Below, in pieces: positions 36,383 through 46,231 of a stretch of 64,000 nt of DNA. A program made the position numbers and the translations under genes. The notes below the pieces were generated by a model. The model was not told the DNA's origin. It did not search any database and saw only the letters and a program-made list of their open reading frames with translations. How positions within the stretch are numbered: position 1 is the first letter of the stretch; the number at the start of each line of letters is the position of its first letter. Source of the stretch: Chondrinema litorale (GTDB taxonomy: Bacteria; Bacteroidota; Bacteroidia; Cytophagales; Flammeovirgaceae); contig NZ_CP111044.1 of NCBI RefSeq assembly GCF_026250525.1, forward strand, positions 434,001 to 498,000, written 5' to 3'.

Positions 36383-36817
36383 TTATTTAGACAATAGCTT
36401 CTCAGCCTGAGCAATGCTATAATCCATCCTTTCTTTGATCTCTATAATCTTTACTTTTTCCTCTTTCAAAAGCTCCTCTTCTTGTTCTTTTGTCATCATG
36501 GGTTTATCATGCGATTCATCATTTTTGTTATGCATTTTATGAGGAAAAGTTTTAGAATAATTTCTCATCCACTCCATCATATCTTCTTGTGCTTTTGATA
36601 GCTCAGTGATAGCTTTATCATAAGTTTCAGTTTGGGTAGAGTCAAACTCTTCTTTAAGTTTTGTTTCGAAAGAATACAAGACTCCCATCTTATCCATCGC
36701 TTCATCATGGATTTTTAAAACTTCATCCTTCAATGTAACTTGAGTATCTTTTTCTGTCGATCCTGAACAAGAAATTACTAAGAGGCTAATAAAAATTAAA
36801 TAGGTTGTTTTCATCAT
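36383..36817 (-). CDS. Small helical lipoprotein
   Basis: 144 residues. The signal MMKTTYLIFISLLVISCSGS has its lipobox Cys at about 17. The mature part is highly charged and helical, probably coiled coil (VLKIHDEAMDKMGVLYSFET, EQEEELLKEEKVKIIEIKER), with a His/Met/Asp stretch KMHNKNDESHDKPMM in the middle. It resembles small Bacteroidota lipoproteins sometimes mislabelled viral A-type inclusion proteins. The His/Met segment could bind metal, which is a guess. Function unknown. Confidence 0.7.
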   Translation of the reverse strand: MMKTTYLIFISLLVISCSGSTEKDTQVTLKDEVLKIHDEAMDKMGVLYSFETKLKEEFDSTQTETYDKAITELSKAQEDMMEWMRNYSKTFPHKMHNKNDESHDKPMMTKEQEEELLKEEKVKIIEIKERMDYSIAQAEKLLSK

Positions 36818-37113
36818 TTTAATTAATGGTTATAGAAATTGAATCATAAAATATGCTGATTCTTAATCACTTACATATGGCAAATGATTAATTAAAACAG
36901 CTATAATACATTTTGGTAAATATTCGAATTGAGAGCGCCACACAAGTTTAAAGAAGCTTAATCAGGCATAACTAAAAGACTGCTTATTTTTCCAAATAGG
37001 AATGATAAGATTTTACTTAAATGTTCAATACAGAAACACATATCTGCATTCAATCATTTTAAGCAAAATGAAATTCAGTTATCCTGAAAACTGCCAAATG
37101 TGTACAAGGCTAT

Positions 37114-37497
37114 TTAAGACAAACCTTGTGGGGGTCTAAAAACTCCTTGTAGTGCGCAATTGCTTTTAATAAAATGGTAAAAGGAGTTATAATCTTTTTG
37201 AACAATGATATTTTCAGCAAAAGGCATTTGTAATTTATACTCGCTGAAATATAAAGTTTCAAACTTCAATTTTAAGGTTGAGGGTAATTGCTGCGTGTTG
37301 CTTTCTTCCGTTTTTTTTAATTTTTTCTTTAAGTAACAAGAACCATAACACATAGTAATAGCTTCGTCTCTCTTTTCACACAGGTTTCGAGCAATATATT
37401 CCTGATTGATTTTAAAAGAAAATACAATCCATACTCTGGTAGTAATTTGCACCAAAAATAAGCTTACTAATAATATGGAAATTATACTTTTCAACAA
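37114..37497 (-). CDS. Small secreted Cys-containing protein
   Basis: 127 residues with an N-terminal hydrophobic segment (IISILLVSLFLVQITTRVWI). A short Cys cluster follows: NLCEKRDEAITMCYGSCYLK then KKLKK, and the protein ends GVFRPPQGLS. This pattern (NxC...C-GxCYLxKKL, C-terminal PPQ) belongs to an uncharacterised Bacteroidota family that I associate with metal-related loci. Three Cys in a row pattern suggest metal binding or disulfides. No metal transporter is adjacent here. Confidence 0.68.
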   Translation of the reverse strand: MLKSIISILLVSLFLVQITTRVWIVFSFKINQEYIARNLCEKRDEAITMCYGSCYLKKKLKKTEESNTQQLPSTLKLKFETLYFSEYKLQMPFAENIIVQKDYNSFYHFIKSNCALQGVFRPPQGLS

Positions 37498-37616
37498 TTA
37501 ATATTTGCAGCTAAACTAGGGAATTAATGTGTATTAGAAAAACTTTCAAAGTTTAACCAAAACATCCAGATTTCTATTCTCAGTATCAAACTTAAAGCAA
37601 AGAGTTATTAATAAAC

Positions 37617-38789
37617 TTAAGTCAGTTTTTCTTGTTCAGTTTCAATTCCATTTATGCTTGCTATACCAACTTTATTTGTTTTTCCTCTTAACAAAATCAT
37701 TCCCATAGATTCTATTATTATATTTTGGCAAGATGCAATTCGCTCTAATAAATATTCAGATACAAGAAAATCTTTATCGTATTCATTGCAAACACTTTGG
37801 ATTCTGGCTGCGGTGTTCAAAGTATCTCCGTGGTAAGCTATGTCTTTTTTAATTTCTCCTATTTCCACTGCGGTTACTTTACCTAGATGCAAACCCGCTT
37901 TAAATTCAGGAATGGTACCATAGTTTGTGGTATAATAGTCTGCTCTTTTCTGAAATTCCTTTTTGCATGCAAAGAAAAACTTAATACAATGTTGGTTTTT
38001 AAGTCCTTCATTTTCTGGCCACATAAGCACTATTTCGTCTCCCACATACTGGTACACCTGAGCATAATTCGGTAGTATCACTTCATTAATATCATCAAAA
38101 CAATCTCTTATAAATGCGCTATATTTTAAATGTCCTAACTTTTCTGCTGTTGCGGTTGAGGATTTTAAATCCATAAACATAAAAATTCGCACCTCTTCTT
38201 TGGGATGTCTGTATTTGCCCAATAACAAAGGCACCACCACTCCCGGACCATATTTTTTATTTACCTGATTGATAAAACTAATTATGAGGGTCATAAAAAA
38301 GTAATAGATCATTAGAAGGTAAAATAGGTTATCCCATGTGGTATCACTAATCATAAAACCAGATTCATAGAATGTTACTGGTACAAATAAATCGAATAGC
38401 TCAACCCTTAAAAGCCATAAAAGAAAAATTAGTAGCAAAAGTGATGTAATGGTTTTGAAGAGTATTATTTTACCGATGGGTAGTTTCTTAAAGATATATT
38501 TATCAAAGTAATAACCTGTTTGCCCTAGTATTAACCCATACAAGGCACCAGTTATAACAGCCATTTTTATAAATGATATAAAACTAATTGCGATTAATAC
38601 TTTATAAATTTGACTGATAATCTGCGCATGGAGATACATGATTGTAACAAGCAAACAGTTTGCTATTATCCAGAAATTCATTTGGATACCCATGTATGAA
38701 AGTAATGGAAACCTTGCTACAAAACGATTGGCAAATGTAGTATATTCAAATTTTTTCTTCATCCATTGCAAGTTAATCCATTGGCCCAA
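37617..38789 (-). CDS. Membrane-anchored class III adenylate/guanylate cyclase
   Basis: 390 residues. The first ~180 residues hold five or six membrane helices (NFWIIANCLLVTIMYLHAQI, MAVITGALYGLILGQTGYYF, LLLIFLLWLLRVELF, LFYLLMIYYFFMTLIISF). The cyclase homology domain is cytoplasmic: FMFMDLKSSTATAEKLG (first metal Asp), YQYVGDEIVLMWPENEG (second metal Asp in VGDE), GLHLGKVTAVEIGEIKKDIA and YHGDTLNTAARIQS. It should make cyclic AMP or GMP; the substrate-choosing residues are ambiguous by eye. It is a single gene with no obvious effector next to it. Confidence 0.88.
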   Translation of the reverse strand: MGQWINLQWMKKKFEYTTFANRFVARFPLLSYMGIQMNFWIIANCLLVTIMYLHAQIISQIYKVLIAISFISFIKMAVITGALYGLILGQTGYYFDKYIFKKLPIGKIILFKTITSLLLLIFLLWLLRVELFDLFVPVTFYESGFMISDTTWDNLFYLLMIYYFFMTLIISFINQVNKKYGPGVVVPLLLGKYRHPKEEVRIFMFMDLKSSTATAEKLGHLKYSAFIRDCFDDINEVILPNYAQVYQYVGDEIVLMWPENEGLKNQHCIKFFFACKKEFQKRADYYTTNYGTIPEFKAGLHLGKVTAVEIGEIKKDIAYHGDTLNTAARIQSVCNEYDKDFLVSEYLLERIASCQNIIIESMGMILLRGKTNKVGIASINGIETEQEKLT

Positions 38790-38820
38790 ACCTTCTTAAT
38801 AACAATCGCTTTTCAATTGT

Positions 38821-39663
38821 CTATTTGAGCATTTTAATCCCTAATCTACTACTTTTTTGATCGATTAAACTTGTAGGGGGATAACCAAAACGCTTTTTAA
38901 AAGCAAAGGAAAAATGAGACAGGTTTTCGAAGCCAGACTCATAACATGCATCTATTGGTTTTCTATTGTTTTCTGAGAGTTGATAATGTGCTAATTCCAA
39001 ACGCTTTTGTGTAAGCCATCTTTGAGGAGTTGTATTAAAAGCTTTTTTAAAATCCCGTTTAAAGCTAGTAAGGCTTCTACCTGTTAGATAGCTAAATTTT
39101 TCCATCGGCATGTTAAACATGTAGTTCTTTTCCATAAAACTGATTAAATCGACTTTGTAAGGATCGTCAAAATTGGCCAAAATACTGTCAATTTCATTAT
39201 CAATTGTTCTTAAAATGCTAATGGCTTCATTAATTTTTAGCAAGGCTAGATACTGAGGCATAGGTTCGTTCAAATCGAAATAAGGAATTAGAGAAGCCAA
39301 ACAACTCGCCAACAAAGGATGATTCTTAAAACTACAAATACTTGGGATGGGCAAAGTCTTAACTTGAGGCTCTATACTTTTATAATAGCTTCTTAAAATA
39401 TCTGAAGTTAACAACATCACCACGGTTTTATGTGGCAAGCCATCTTTCGGATAATTGATGACTGTGGCCGGCTTGTTTCTTGGAATAAGGAAAATATCTC
39501 CTGTTTTGAAATAATGTGTGGCTTCTGCCTGAACAATCTTAGTCTCACCAGAAATAAACCAAATAAGCATGTGCTGATCGAACACAATCTCTGATTTAAA
39601 AAACTTATCGTCGTAACAAGAAAGCTTAATTTCGGGTGTCAGATATTTCGATATATGATCCAT
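38821..39663 (-). CDS. AraC-family regulator next to an SDR gene
   Basis: 280 residues from ATG 39663 (a TTG eight codons upstream is less likely). The N-terminal cupin-like sensor is HMLIWFISGETKIVQAEATH and FKTGDIFLIPRNKPATV. C-terminal double HTH: MPMEKFSYLTGRSLTSFKRD, then DACYESGFENLSHFSFAFKK, then RFGYPPTSL. ExsA-like layout. It lies about 110 bp after the SDR stop on the same strand, with a terminator between them, so it is a separate unit but may regulate the SDR. Confidence 0.88.
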   Translation of the reverse strand: MDHISKYLTPEIKLSCYDDKFFKSEIVFDQHMLIWFISGETKIVQAEATHYFKTGDIFLIPRNKPATVINYPKDGLPHKTVVMLLTSDILRSYYKSIEPQVKTLPIPSICSFKNHPLLASCLASLIPYFDLNEPMPQYLALLKINEAISILRTIDNEIDSILANFDDPYKVDLISFMEKNYMFNMPMEKFSYLTGRSLTSFKRDFKKAFNTTPQRWLTQKRLELAHYQLSENNRKPIDACYESGFENLSHFSFAFKKRFGYPPTSLIDQKSSRLGIKMLK

Positions 39664-39726
39664 TTTTAAAATCTGGTTTAATTTCAAAATTTACTAATTT
39701 ATTTCAGAACCTGATTCTTATAACCT

Positions 39727-39760
39727 AAAAAAGTTACCACCTAATTGATGGTAACCATTA
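39727..39760 (-). terminator. Intrinsic terminator after the SDR gene
   Basis: Stem GTTACCA (39733-39739) with TGGTAAC (39749-39755), followed on the minus strand by six T (plus-strand A at 39727-39732). It is 18 bp downstream of the SDR stop. Confidence 0.7.
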
Positions 39761-39772
39761 GGCTTATTTAGC

Positions 39773-40792
39773 TCAATCAGCTTTAAATTTTATCCCAGTC
39801 ATTTCTTCACTTAAATTCCATAATTGTTTGGCTAGGTTTTCATCTAGAGAGTAAGGTTGTACTCCTCTTGAGCTTGAGGGATCATCGTAACTATGAACAA
39901 TATTGCCTAAGTCCAATTCTGCTACATCTGAATCTTCGCAATAAACTCCACCGATGTTGTTAAGTAAAGGACTGGTAGCACACCACACAGTAGTAGCGGC
40001 ACCTTGCGAAATAGTTTTAAGTTTTGCCGCTACTTCAGGCAAGATGTTTCCCTGAGTATCACACAAACCCATTTGTTGAAATAATTCAATTGGTGCTTCA
40101 CGACCTAGCTCTGTACCATTAATAGAACCCGGATGTAAAGAATAGGCTCTAATGCCAAATAATTTTCCCAGATTGTCTAACTCTACAGTAAATAAATTGC
40201 AGGCAGTTTTTGACTGTCCATAGCCTTGTAATGTTTCATATTCACGATGTTCAAAATTAGGGTCTTCAAAATCGAAAGGTGCCATTTGATGCCCAAATGA
40301 TGAAACATTTACTACTCTTGCCCCATTGGCTTTTTTTAAAGCTGGCCATAATCTAGCTGCTAGATGAAATTGCCCTAAGTAATTAATAGCTAGCTGAGAT
40401 TCAATACCTCTACCATCTCTTCGCAATGGTACCCACATTATTCCTGCATTGTTAATTAACAGATGAAGCGCCCTACCCGATTCTAAAAACTTTTCTGTAA
40501 AATCATCAATAGATGCAGGATTAAATAAATCCAATGACTCAATTTCTACTTTAGCTATTCCTTGTAGGTTTTTCTTTGCTTTCTCAATATCTCTTGCTGG
40601 TACAATTACTGTTGCTCCTGCTGCTGCCAACACTTTAGTTGTTTCTAAACCAATACCAGTATTGCCACCTGTTACTATGGCAATTTTGCCAGAAAGATCG
40701 ATACCATTTATCACATCACTTGCTGTGGAAGATGCATTAAAACCTGAGCCTAAAGGTTGTTGTAAGATTGCATGAATACTATTTTGTCTCAT
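39773..40792 (-). CDS. Short-chain dehydrogenase/reductase
   Basis: 339 residues from the preferred ATG at 40792 (MRQNSIHAILQQPLGSGF); the frame is open 17 codons further to a TTG. Cofactor motif IAIVTGGNTGIGLETTK near residue 40, LLINNAGIMWVP, catalytic Ser in VVNVSSFGHQMAP, and YGQSKTACNLF (Tyr-x-x-x-Lys). This is the WWOX/retinol-dehydrogenase-like SDR subgroup common in soil and marine bacteria. It oxidises or reduces an unknown alcohol/carbonyl with NAD(P). Confidence 0.88.
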   Translation of the reverse strand: MRQNSIHAILQQPLGSGFNASSTASDVINGIDLSGKIAIVTGGNTGIGLETTKVLAAAGATVIVPARDIEKAKKNLQGIAKVEIESLDLFNPASIDDFTEKFLESGRALHLLINNAGIMWVPLRRDGRGIESQLAINYLGQFHLAARLWPALKKANGARVVNVSSFGHQMAPFDFEDPNFEHREYETLQGYGQSKTACNLFTVELDNLGKLFGIRAYSLHPGSINGTELGREAPIELFQQMGLCDTQGNILPEVAAKLKTISQGAATTVWCATSPLLNNIGGVYCEDSDVAELDLGNIVHSYDDPSSSRGVQPYSLDENLAKQLWNLSEEMTGIKFKAD

Positions 40793-41036
40793 TTCTTTAA
40801 AAGTTTTATTTAAGACAAAAGTAGATGCCATAACATCATACAACTTTGTTTAAAAGACCAACTTTGCTTTGTTTATAAGACCACTATTTCATAATAATTC
40901 AGATGCAAAAAGTATAAAATCTAACCGGCTCTAAATTGAAAGTATAATATTCGGTATGCTGCAAAATAATAGCAACATACTGCAAATCATTCGTATTCAA
41001 TCCATTTAATTTATTATTTTGATATCTAATCAATGA

Positions 41037-43421
41037 ATGGTCTCTTCTATGTTTTATAATTATTTAAAGGTTGCGATTAGACGATTATGGCGAGAAAAAA
41101 ACTTTGCCATGATCAATATTTTTGGCTTAACAATTAGCCTTACCTGTAGTATTTTGATTTTTATTTGGGTAGAAGACGAGGTAAGATTCGATAGGTTCCA
41201 TAAAAACATTGATAATATTTACCGACTAATGGTAAATATGAAATATCCCGATGGCAGCATAAATACATGGTGGGGAAGCCCACAACCGCTAGAAGAAAAA
41301 CTGGAAGCCGACTATCCAGACATTGAAGCAGCTACCATGGTTACTTGGGGTAATGAGCAGTTATTCTCAAAAAATGAAAAAAACTTAATTAAAGAGGGCT
41401 ATTTTATTAGTGATGGATTTTTTGAGATATTTGATTTTCCACTCCTCGAAGGGAACACTAATCATGTTTTAAAAGAAAAATATTCCATTGTTATCTCAGA
41501 AAGGTTTGCCAGCAGTTTTTTTGGCAAAGATTGGCAAGAAGAATCTGTTATCGGTGAAACTATCTTATTTGAAAACAAACACCCATTAACCATTACTGGC
41601 ATAGCTAAAAACTCACCTACTTTCTCTTCGCTTAAATTCGATTTTCTCATTCCATTTGAGTTTTATTTAGAGGTAAATCCTGCAACTAAAGAGTGGGGAA
41701 ATTACAATAATCCCATGTTTATAAAATTAAAAGCAGGTACAGATTTAGCTACTTTCAACCAGAAATTTGATTTAGCGATTCAAAATTACCGAGACGATGG
41801 GCACCACAAAAATGCGCATACTTTCTTGTTTCCTTTTGCCAAAAGCCACCTATATGGAAATTTTGAAAATGGGGTAAACACTGGTGGACGAATTACCTAT
41901 GTGATCTTATTTACCATAGTGTCGTTCGTTATTTTGCTTTTGGCCTGCATTAATTTTGTTAATCTAGCTACAGCCAGATCGATGAGAAGAGCGAAAGAAG
42001 TAGGTATTAGAAAAGCGATTGGCGCCAGAAAGATCACCTTGATTAAACAATTTATTGGAGAGGCATTTTTGCTTAGTTTTATTGCCATTGTATCTGCTGT
42101 GGTGTTGGTTTTTATTTTACTTCCGACTTTTAATGAGCTTACCGAAAAACAACTGAGCCTCGATTTCACCAATTCTCAGCATTGGTTTCTGTTACTTGGT
42201 GTATTATTTTTTACAGGTTTAGCTGCTGGTAGCTATCCTGCATTTTTTATCTCTTCTTTTCAACCAATAAAGGTATTGAAGGGCAACTTTCAATCTAAGT
42301 TTAATATCGGTCTCTTTCGGCAAGCGCTTGTATTTTTCCAGTTTACTATCTCCATGCTTATGGTAATTGGTACGATGGTGGTCTATCAACAAGTCAATTT
42401 TATTATGAATAGAAACTTAGGTTTCGATAAAGAAAATGTGTTGATGGTCGCGCTAGAAGGAGAAAGTAGTGATAACTATGCTACTATTAAACAACAATTG
42501 TTGGAACAAAGCAGTATTGTTCAGGTTTCGGCGGCTAATCCTAACCCTTTGCAAATTGGCTATACTGTTACCGCTGTAGATTGGGAAGGTAAACTCGAAG
42601 GCTCAGAAATAGAGTTTAATCACCTTTGGGTAGATTTCGACTTTCTTAAAACCATGCAAATGGAACTGGCCGAAGGCAGAACATTCAATAAAGAGATTGC
42701 TCAAGATTCTAGCAACTATATTGTAAATGAGGCAGCTATTAAGGCAATGGGTATCCAAAGCCCAATAAATAAGTCATTCTCGATGTGGGGAGAAAAAGGG
42801 CAGATTATAGGTGTTGTTAAAGATTTTCATTCAGGCCCTATTTACAGTACCACCAAGCCTTTAATCATCCGCATTAATAAAAAACACAATTATATGATGG
42901 TGAGGTTAGCTGCTAGAAAAACTACCGAAGCCATCTCCGTTTTAGAAAAAATACAAATGCAATATGCATCAGCTTACCCTTTGAACTACTGGTTTTTAGA
43001 TGAAAATTATAATCAGATTTATAAGACTGAGCGTGTGATGAACGATTTTGTGGCTTACTTTGCCATTTTTGGAATTTTTATCTCTTGTTTAGGTCTTTAT
43101 GGTTTAACAGCGCTCAATCTGCAACAAAGAAATAAAGAGATCGGCATTCGTAAAACCTTGGGTGCTTCTACTTCAAATATTTTTCTTCTCATCTCAAAAA
43201 GTTTCGTCAAACTCATTGTAATTGCTTTCATCATTGCTGTGCCCATCGCCAATTATCTGCTTTCTGAGTGGCTCGACGACTTTGCCTACAAAATAGATTT
43301 AGAGTGGTGGTTTTTTGCCTTATCTGGCTTGATTGTACTTCTAATTGCACTAGTCGCTGTAAGTGGTCAAAGTATCAAAGCCATCTTTATCAATCCTGTA
43401 GATAGTATTAGGAATGAATGA
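41037..43421 (+). CDS. MacB/FtsX-type ABC transporter permease
   Basis: 794 residues. TM1 is near residue 22-44 (MINIFGLTISLTCSILIFIW), then a periplasmic MacB_PCD domain. FtsX core TMs: VILFTIVSFVILLLACINFV, then RSMRRAKEVGIRKAIGARKI, LLSFIAIVSAVVLVFILLPT. A second half repeats the layout with YFAIFGIFISCLGLYGLTAL, NKEIGIRKTLGASTSNIFLL and a last TM pair. The two EVGIRKAIGA/EIGIRKTLGA copies are the standard two FtsX domains. No ATPase is adjacent, as is common for these single permeases in Bacteroidota. Start ATG 41037, with ATG 41049 also possible. Confidence 0.9.
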   Translation: MVSSMFYNYLKVAIRRLWREKNFAMINIFGLTISLTCSILIFIWVEDEVRFDRFHKNIDNIYRLMVNMKYPDGSINTWWGSPQPLEEKLEADYPDIEAATMVTWGNEQLFSKNEKNLIKEGYFISDGFFEIFDFPLLEGNTNHVLKEKYSIVISERFASSFFGKDWQEESVIGETILFENKHPLTITGIAKNSPTFSSLKFDFLIPFEFYLEVNPATKEWGNYNNPMFIKLKAGTDLATFNQKFDLAIQNYRDDGHHKNAHTFLFPFAKSHLYGNFENGVNTGGRITYVILFTIVSFVILLLACINFVNLATARSMRRAKEVGIRKAIGARKITLIKQFIGEAFLLSFIAIVSAVVLVFILLPTFNELTEKQLSLDFTNSQHWFLLLGVLFFTGLAAGSYPAFFISSFQPIKVLKGNFQSKFNIGLFRQALVFFQFTISMLMVIGTMVVYQQVNFIMNRNLGFDKENVLMVALEGESSDNYATIKQQLLEQSSIVQVSAANPNPLQIGYTVTAVDWEGKLEGSEIEFNHLWVDFDFLKTMQMELAEGRTFNKEIAQDSSNYIVNEAAIKAMGIQSPINKSFSMWGEKGQIIGVVKDFHSGPIYSTTKPLIIRINKKHNYMMVRLAARKTTEAISVLEKIQMQYASAYPLNYWFLDENYNQIYKTERVMNDFVAYFAIFGIFISCLGLYGLTALNLQQRNKEIGIRKTLGASTSNIFLLISKSFVKLIVIAFIIAVPIANYLLSEWLDDFAYKIDLEWWFFALSGLIVLLIALVAVSGQSIKAIFINPVDSIRNE

Positions 43422-43529
43422 GGGTTTATCACTTTAGAAAATTTAGTTTTGGAGTATGATTAATTAACCTAAATTGTGCATGTTTAACTTTTTACGCTTA
43501 TCTTGATAGAGATACTAAATCTGTACAAT

Positions 43530-43886
43530 ATGAAGATTGCAATTACAAATAATACTCCTTCTGTAAAGGAAATTATGCGAGCGTTGAAAAACTTTTTTCA
43601 CCAGAAAAATGCTTATAAATTTTCAATGTCAGAAGAAGATAAAACTTTAAAGGTTTATAAATCTTCTGTTGTAGGAGTAAAAATCAAAATTCTAGAAAAC
43701 TATATTGTACTAGAAGATATTGTTCCATCAAAAGCAAACAGATTCGTTGTTTCGCTTTTTACATCTTTATTATTTGTTGGTTTAGGCACAAGTATCATAT
43801 TATTTTTAGAAAAGTTCTCATTATCACCATGGTTAAAAATGGAGAAAGAAATAAGTACTTGTTTAATGCAGAATTATAAGTGGTAA
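43530..43886 (+). CDS. Hypothetical protein with one or two membrane segments
   Basis: 118 residues from ATG 43530 (an upstream TTG in frame is less likely). A soluble N-terminus (MKIAITNNTPSVKEIMRALK) leads to a hydrophobic stretch FVVSLFTSLLFVGLGTSIIL and a short C-terminus. Family not recognised. It lies between the permease and a second small hypothetical gene. Confidence 0.5.
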   Translation: MKIAITNNTPSVKEIMRALKNFFHQKNAYKFSMSEEDKTLKVYKSSVVGVKIKILENYIVLEDIVPSKANRFVVSLFTSLLFVGLGTSIILFLEKFSLSPWLKMEKEISTCLMQNYKW

Positions 43887-43970
43887 TAAGACTTCTTTTG
43901 GAATAGCTACTCTGGGTGTTATCGTTTAATCTTAGCGCAGATTGTAACTATTATATTTAGAAGAATAGGA

Positions 43971-44351
43971 ATGACTACATTTATATATGGAGTCATTGAA
44001 GAATATGGATTAAATCATAGACGATTAGAAGAGATTTATCCTCATAATGAAAAAATAATATCAAGTCTTTCGACTTCCAATTCATGGCCTCCACTTTCTA
44101 AAGAAATGTTTTCGATTACTAAAAATGATAAAGAAATAAAGTTATACAATTTAGAATATTGGGGGCGCATGATTCATTTCGCTGCTTGTCTGAAATCAGT
44201 CGAATACGATTGGCTAGAATGGAAAAAAAAAATTGAAAATCTACTTCAACGTAAAGCATTGCACTCGCTGTGTAGTAACTACCTCTTCCCTCTCCTAGTT
44301 ACAATTTCAAATCAATTGCTACCTGTATTTGAATTATTATCAAAGTATTAG
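43971..44351 (+). CDS. Hypothetical protein, 126 aa
   Basis: Soluble, aromatic-rich. It begins MTTFIYGVIEEYGLNHRRLE, with WPPLSKEMFSITKND and EYWGRMIHFAACLKSVEYDW in the middle. No family recognised; it has the look of small immunity-type or phage-type proteins but I see no partner. Start ATG 43971 is good. It lies 84 bp after the preceding hypothetical gene. Confidence 0.55.
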   Translation: MTTFIYGVIEEYGLNHRRLEEIYPHNEKIISSLSTSNSWPPLSKEMFSITKNDKEIKLYNLEYWGRMIHFAACLKSVEYDWLEWKKKIENLLQRKALHSLCSNYLFPLLVTISNQLLPVFELLSKY

Positions 44352-44464
44352 TCCTTTTATTGATATTATTGTATTTTTAGCTGATAAATTTGTGTTTTAT
44401 CACTACTAATGTCTACTTTTTTGACAATTATTTAAATCACATTGTTCTACAACAATCACTAACT

Positions 44465-46018
44465 ATGCAATCAAAATTTATTTTCAAGTTAATCGCCATC
44501 TTGCTGATATTTCTCTCAGGATGCGATAGGGGTCAGAAAGAAACGAGCAAGTTTAATCTTTCTGAAGCCACAATCTCCTCAGTTCGCGAAGCAATGAGCA
44601 AAGGAGAGATTAACGCCCAGTATTTGGTGGAGGGTTACTTAAAGCGTATAGAAGCTTATGACAAAAAAGGTCCATCCATCAATTCCATTATTCTTGTGAA
44701 CCCAAAAGCAATGGAAAGGGCAATTTATTTGGATAGCTTGTATGCCGAAGGGACTATTCTAGGGCCTTTACATGGAATTCCACTTATTATTAAAGATAAT
44801 TTTGATGTAAAAGGACTGCCAACAAGTAATGGAACTTTGGCTTTAAAAGATTCTTATCCTCCTGATGATGCTTATCAAATAAAAAAATTGATTGAGGCAG
44901 GTGCTATCGTTTTAGCCAAATCGAATCTTGCAGAATTTGCTTTTAGTGGAGCTTTTACAGTTAGCTCGGTACTGCCCGGCTATACCAGAAACCCCTACGA
45001 TACACGAAGAACTACGGCAGGTTCTAGTGGAGGAACAGGCGCTTCAATTGCAGCCAGTTTTGCTGTTGCAGGTTTAGGAACAGATACCGGAAGCTCAATT
45101 AGAGGACCTTCTTCACACCAGGCGCTTGTGGGTATCAGATCTACTGTAGGGTTGACTAGCCGTGATGGCATAGTGCCTTTGGCTTTAACAAATGATGTTG
45201 GTGGACCAATGGCCAGAACCGTGGAGGATGTTGCTATTATTTTTGATGTGATTGCAGGCTATGATTCAGCAGATCAAGTAACAGCAAAGAGTATAGATGT
45301 AAAAGAAGAATCTTATCAGTCATTTCTTGGGAAAGATGTTTCTAACAAAAGAGTTGGGATAATAAGACAACTTTTCCCTCTTGAAGAATCAGATTCTAGC
45401 GTTCATCAGCTTATGCTCAATGCGATTGCAAATATGTCTACTATAGGTGTTACTATGGTAGATTCCGTTTTAATTCCTGACCTAGATTCTTTGAATGAAT
45501 CGCGCTCTAGAATAAGACAACTTAAAAGAGATTACAATGCCTATTTGGCTAGTTTGGGTGACAGTGCCAAATATAAGACTTTGCAAGATATCATTGACTC
45601 TAAAGACTTTCACCCATATTTAGCAAAAGGTCTTCTAGATGCACAAGCAGATGTTGATGTACCAGAAGAGCATCCAGATTGGCAAAAAAATCTGACACTG
45701 AGACAAGAATTACGAGATAGAATTCTACATGTAATGGATAGTCTGAACTTAGATGCTTTGATTTATCCATCGTTTACGTATCCGCCAAGATTGATTGGAG
45801 ACTTAAATGGACCTAGAGGAGATACCAGTGGTAAATTATCACCTCCTACAGGGTTTCCGGCAATAGCTGTTCCAATGGGCTATTCTTATGATAAGTATCC
45901 TGCTGGCTTCCAATTACTTGGCAGACCATTTAGCGAAGGAGTTTTATTTCAATTAGCATCAGCTTTTGAACAAAAAACCAAACATAGAAGACCACCAGAA
46001 GGATTTCCAGAATTATAG
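44465..46018 (+). CDS. Amidase-family lipoprotein
   Basis: 517 residues from ATG 44465; the frame extends upstream to a TTG but the lipoprotein signal starts here (FIFKLIAILLIFLSGCDRGQ, lipobox Cys). Amidase signature core: catalytic Lys in IPLIIKDNFDVKG, AGSSGGTGASIAASFAVAGL with the cis-Ser and nucleophile region LGTDTGSSIRGPSSH. The C-terminal APPRLIG-like region is present as SFTYPPRLIGDL. It hydrolyses an amide of unknown identity. The envelope location (periplasm) differs from cytoplasmic GatA. Confidence 0.9.
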   Translation: MQSKFIFKLIAILLIFLSGCDRGQKETSKFNLSEATISSVREAMSKGEINAQYLVEGYLKRIEAYDKKGPSINSIILVNPKAMERAIYLDSLYAEGTILGPLHGIPLIIKDNFDVKGLPTSNGTLALKDSYPPDDAYQIKKLIEAGAIVLAKSNLAEFAFSGAFTVSSVLPGYTRNPYDTRRTTAGSSGGTGASIAASFAVAGLGTDTGSSIRGPSSHQALVGIRSTVGLTSRDGIVPLALTNDVGGPMARTVEDVAIIFDVIAGYDSADQVTAKSIDVKEESYQSFLGKDVSNKRVGIIRQLFPLEESDSSVHQLMLNAIANMSTIGVTMVDSVLIPDLDSLNESRSRIRQLKRDYNAYLASLGDSAKYKTLQDIIDSKDFHPYLAKGLLDAQADVDVPEEHPDWQKNLTLRQELRDRILHVMDSLNLDALIYPSFTYPPRLIGDLNGPRGDTSGKLSPPTGFPAIAVPMGYSYDKYPAGFQLLGRPFSEGVLFQLASAFEQKTKHRRPPEGFPEL

Positions 46019-46231
46019 ATAACTAGGTCTATTATTTAATAATGGAGAAATTGATGAGAATGATTGGTGAGTTTAACATGACCCCAATCATTTTCATTAA
46101 AATTATTAAGCTTGTGGGATAAATGATTCGACTTGAAAATATAAGAAATATTATTACATAGTGTAAACTAGATAATTTCATCCAACATATTTGGAATCTA
46201 TAACCAATCCCAAAACAAAAAATCTTAATAA

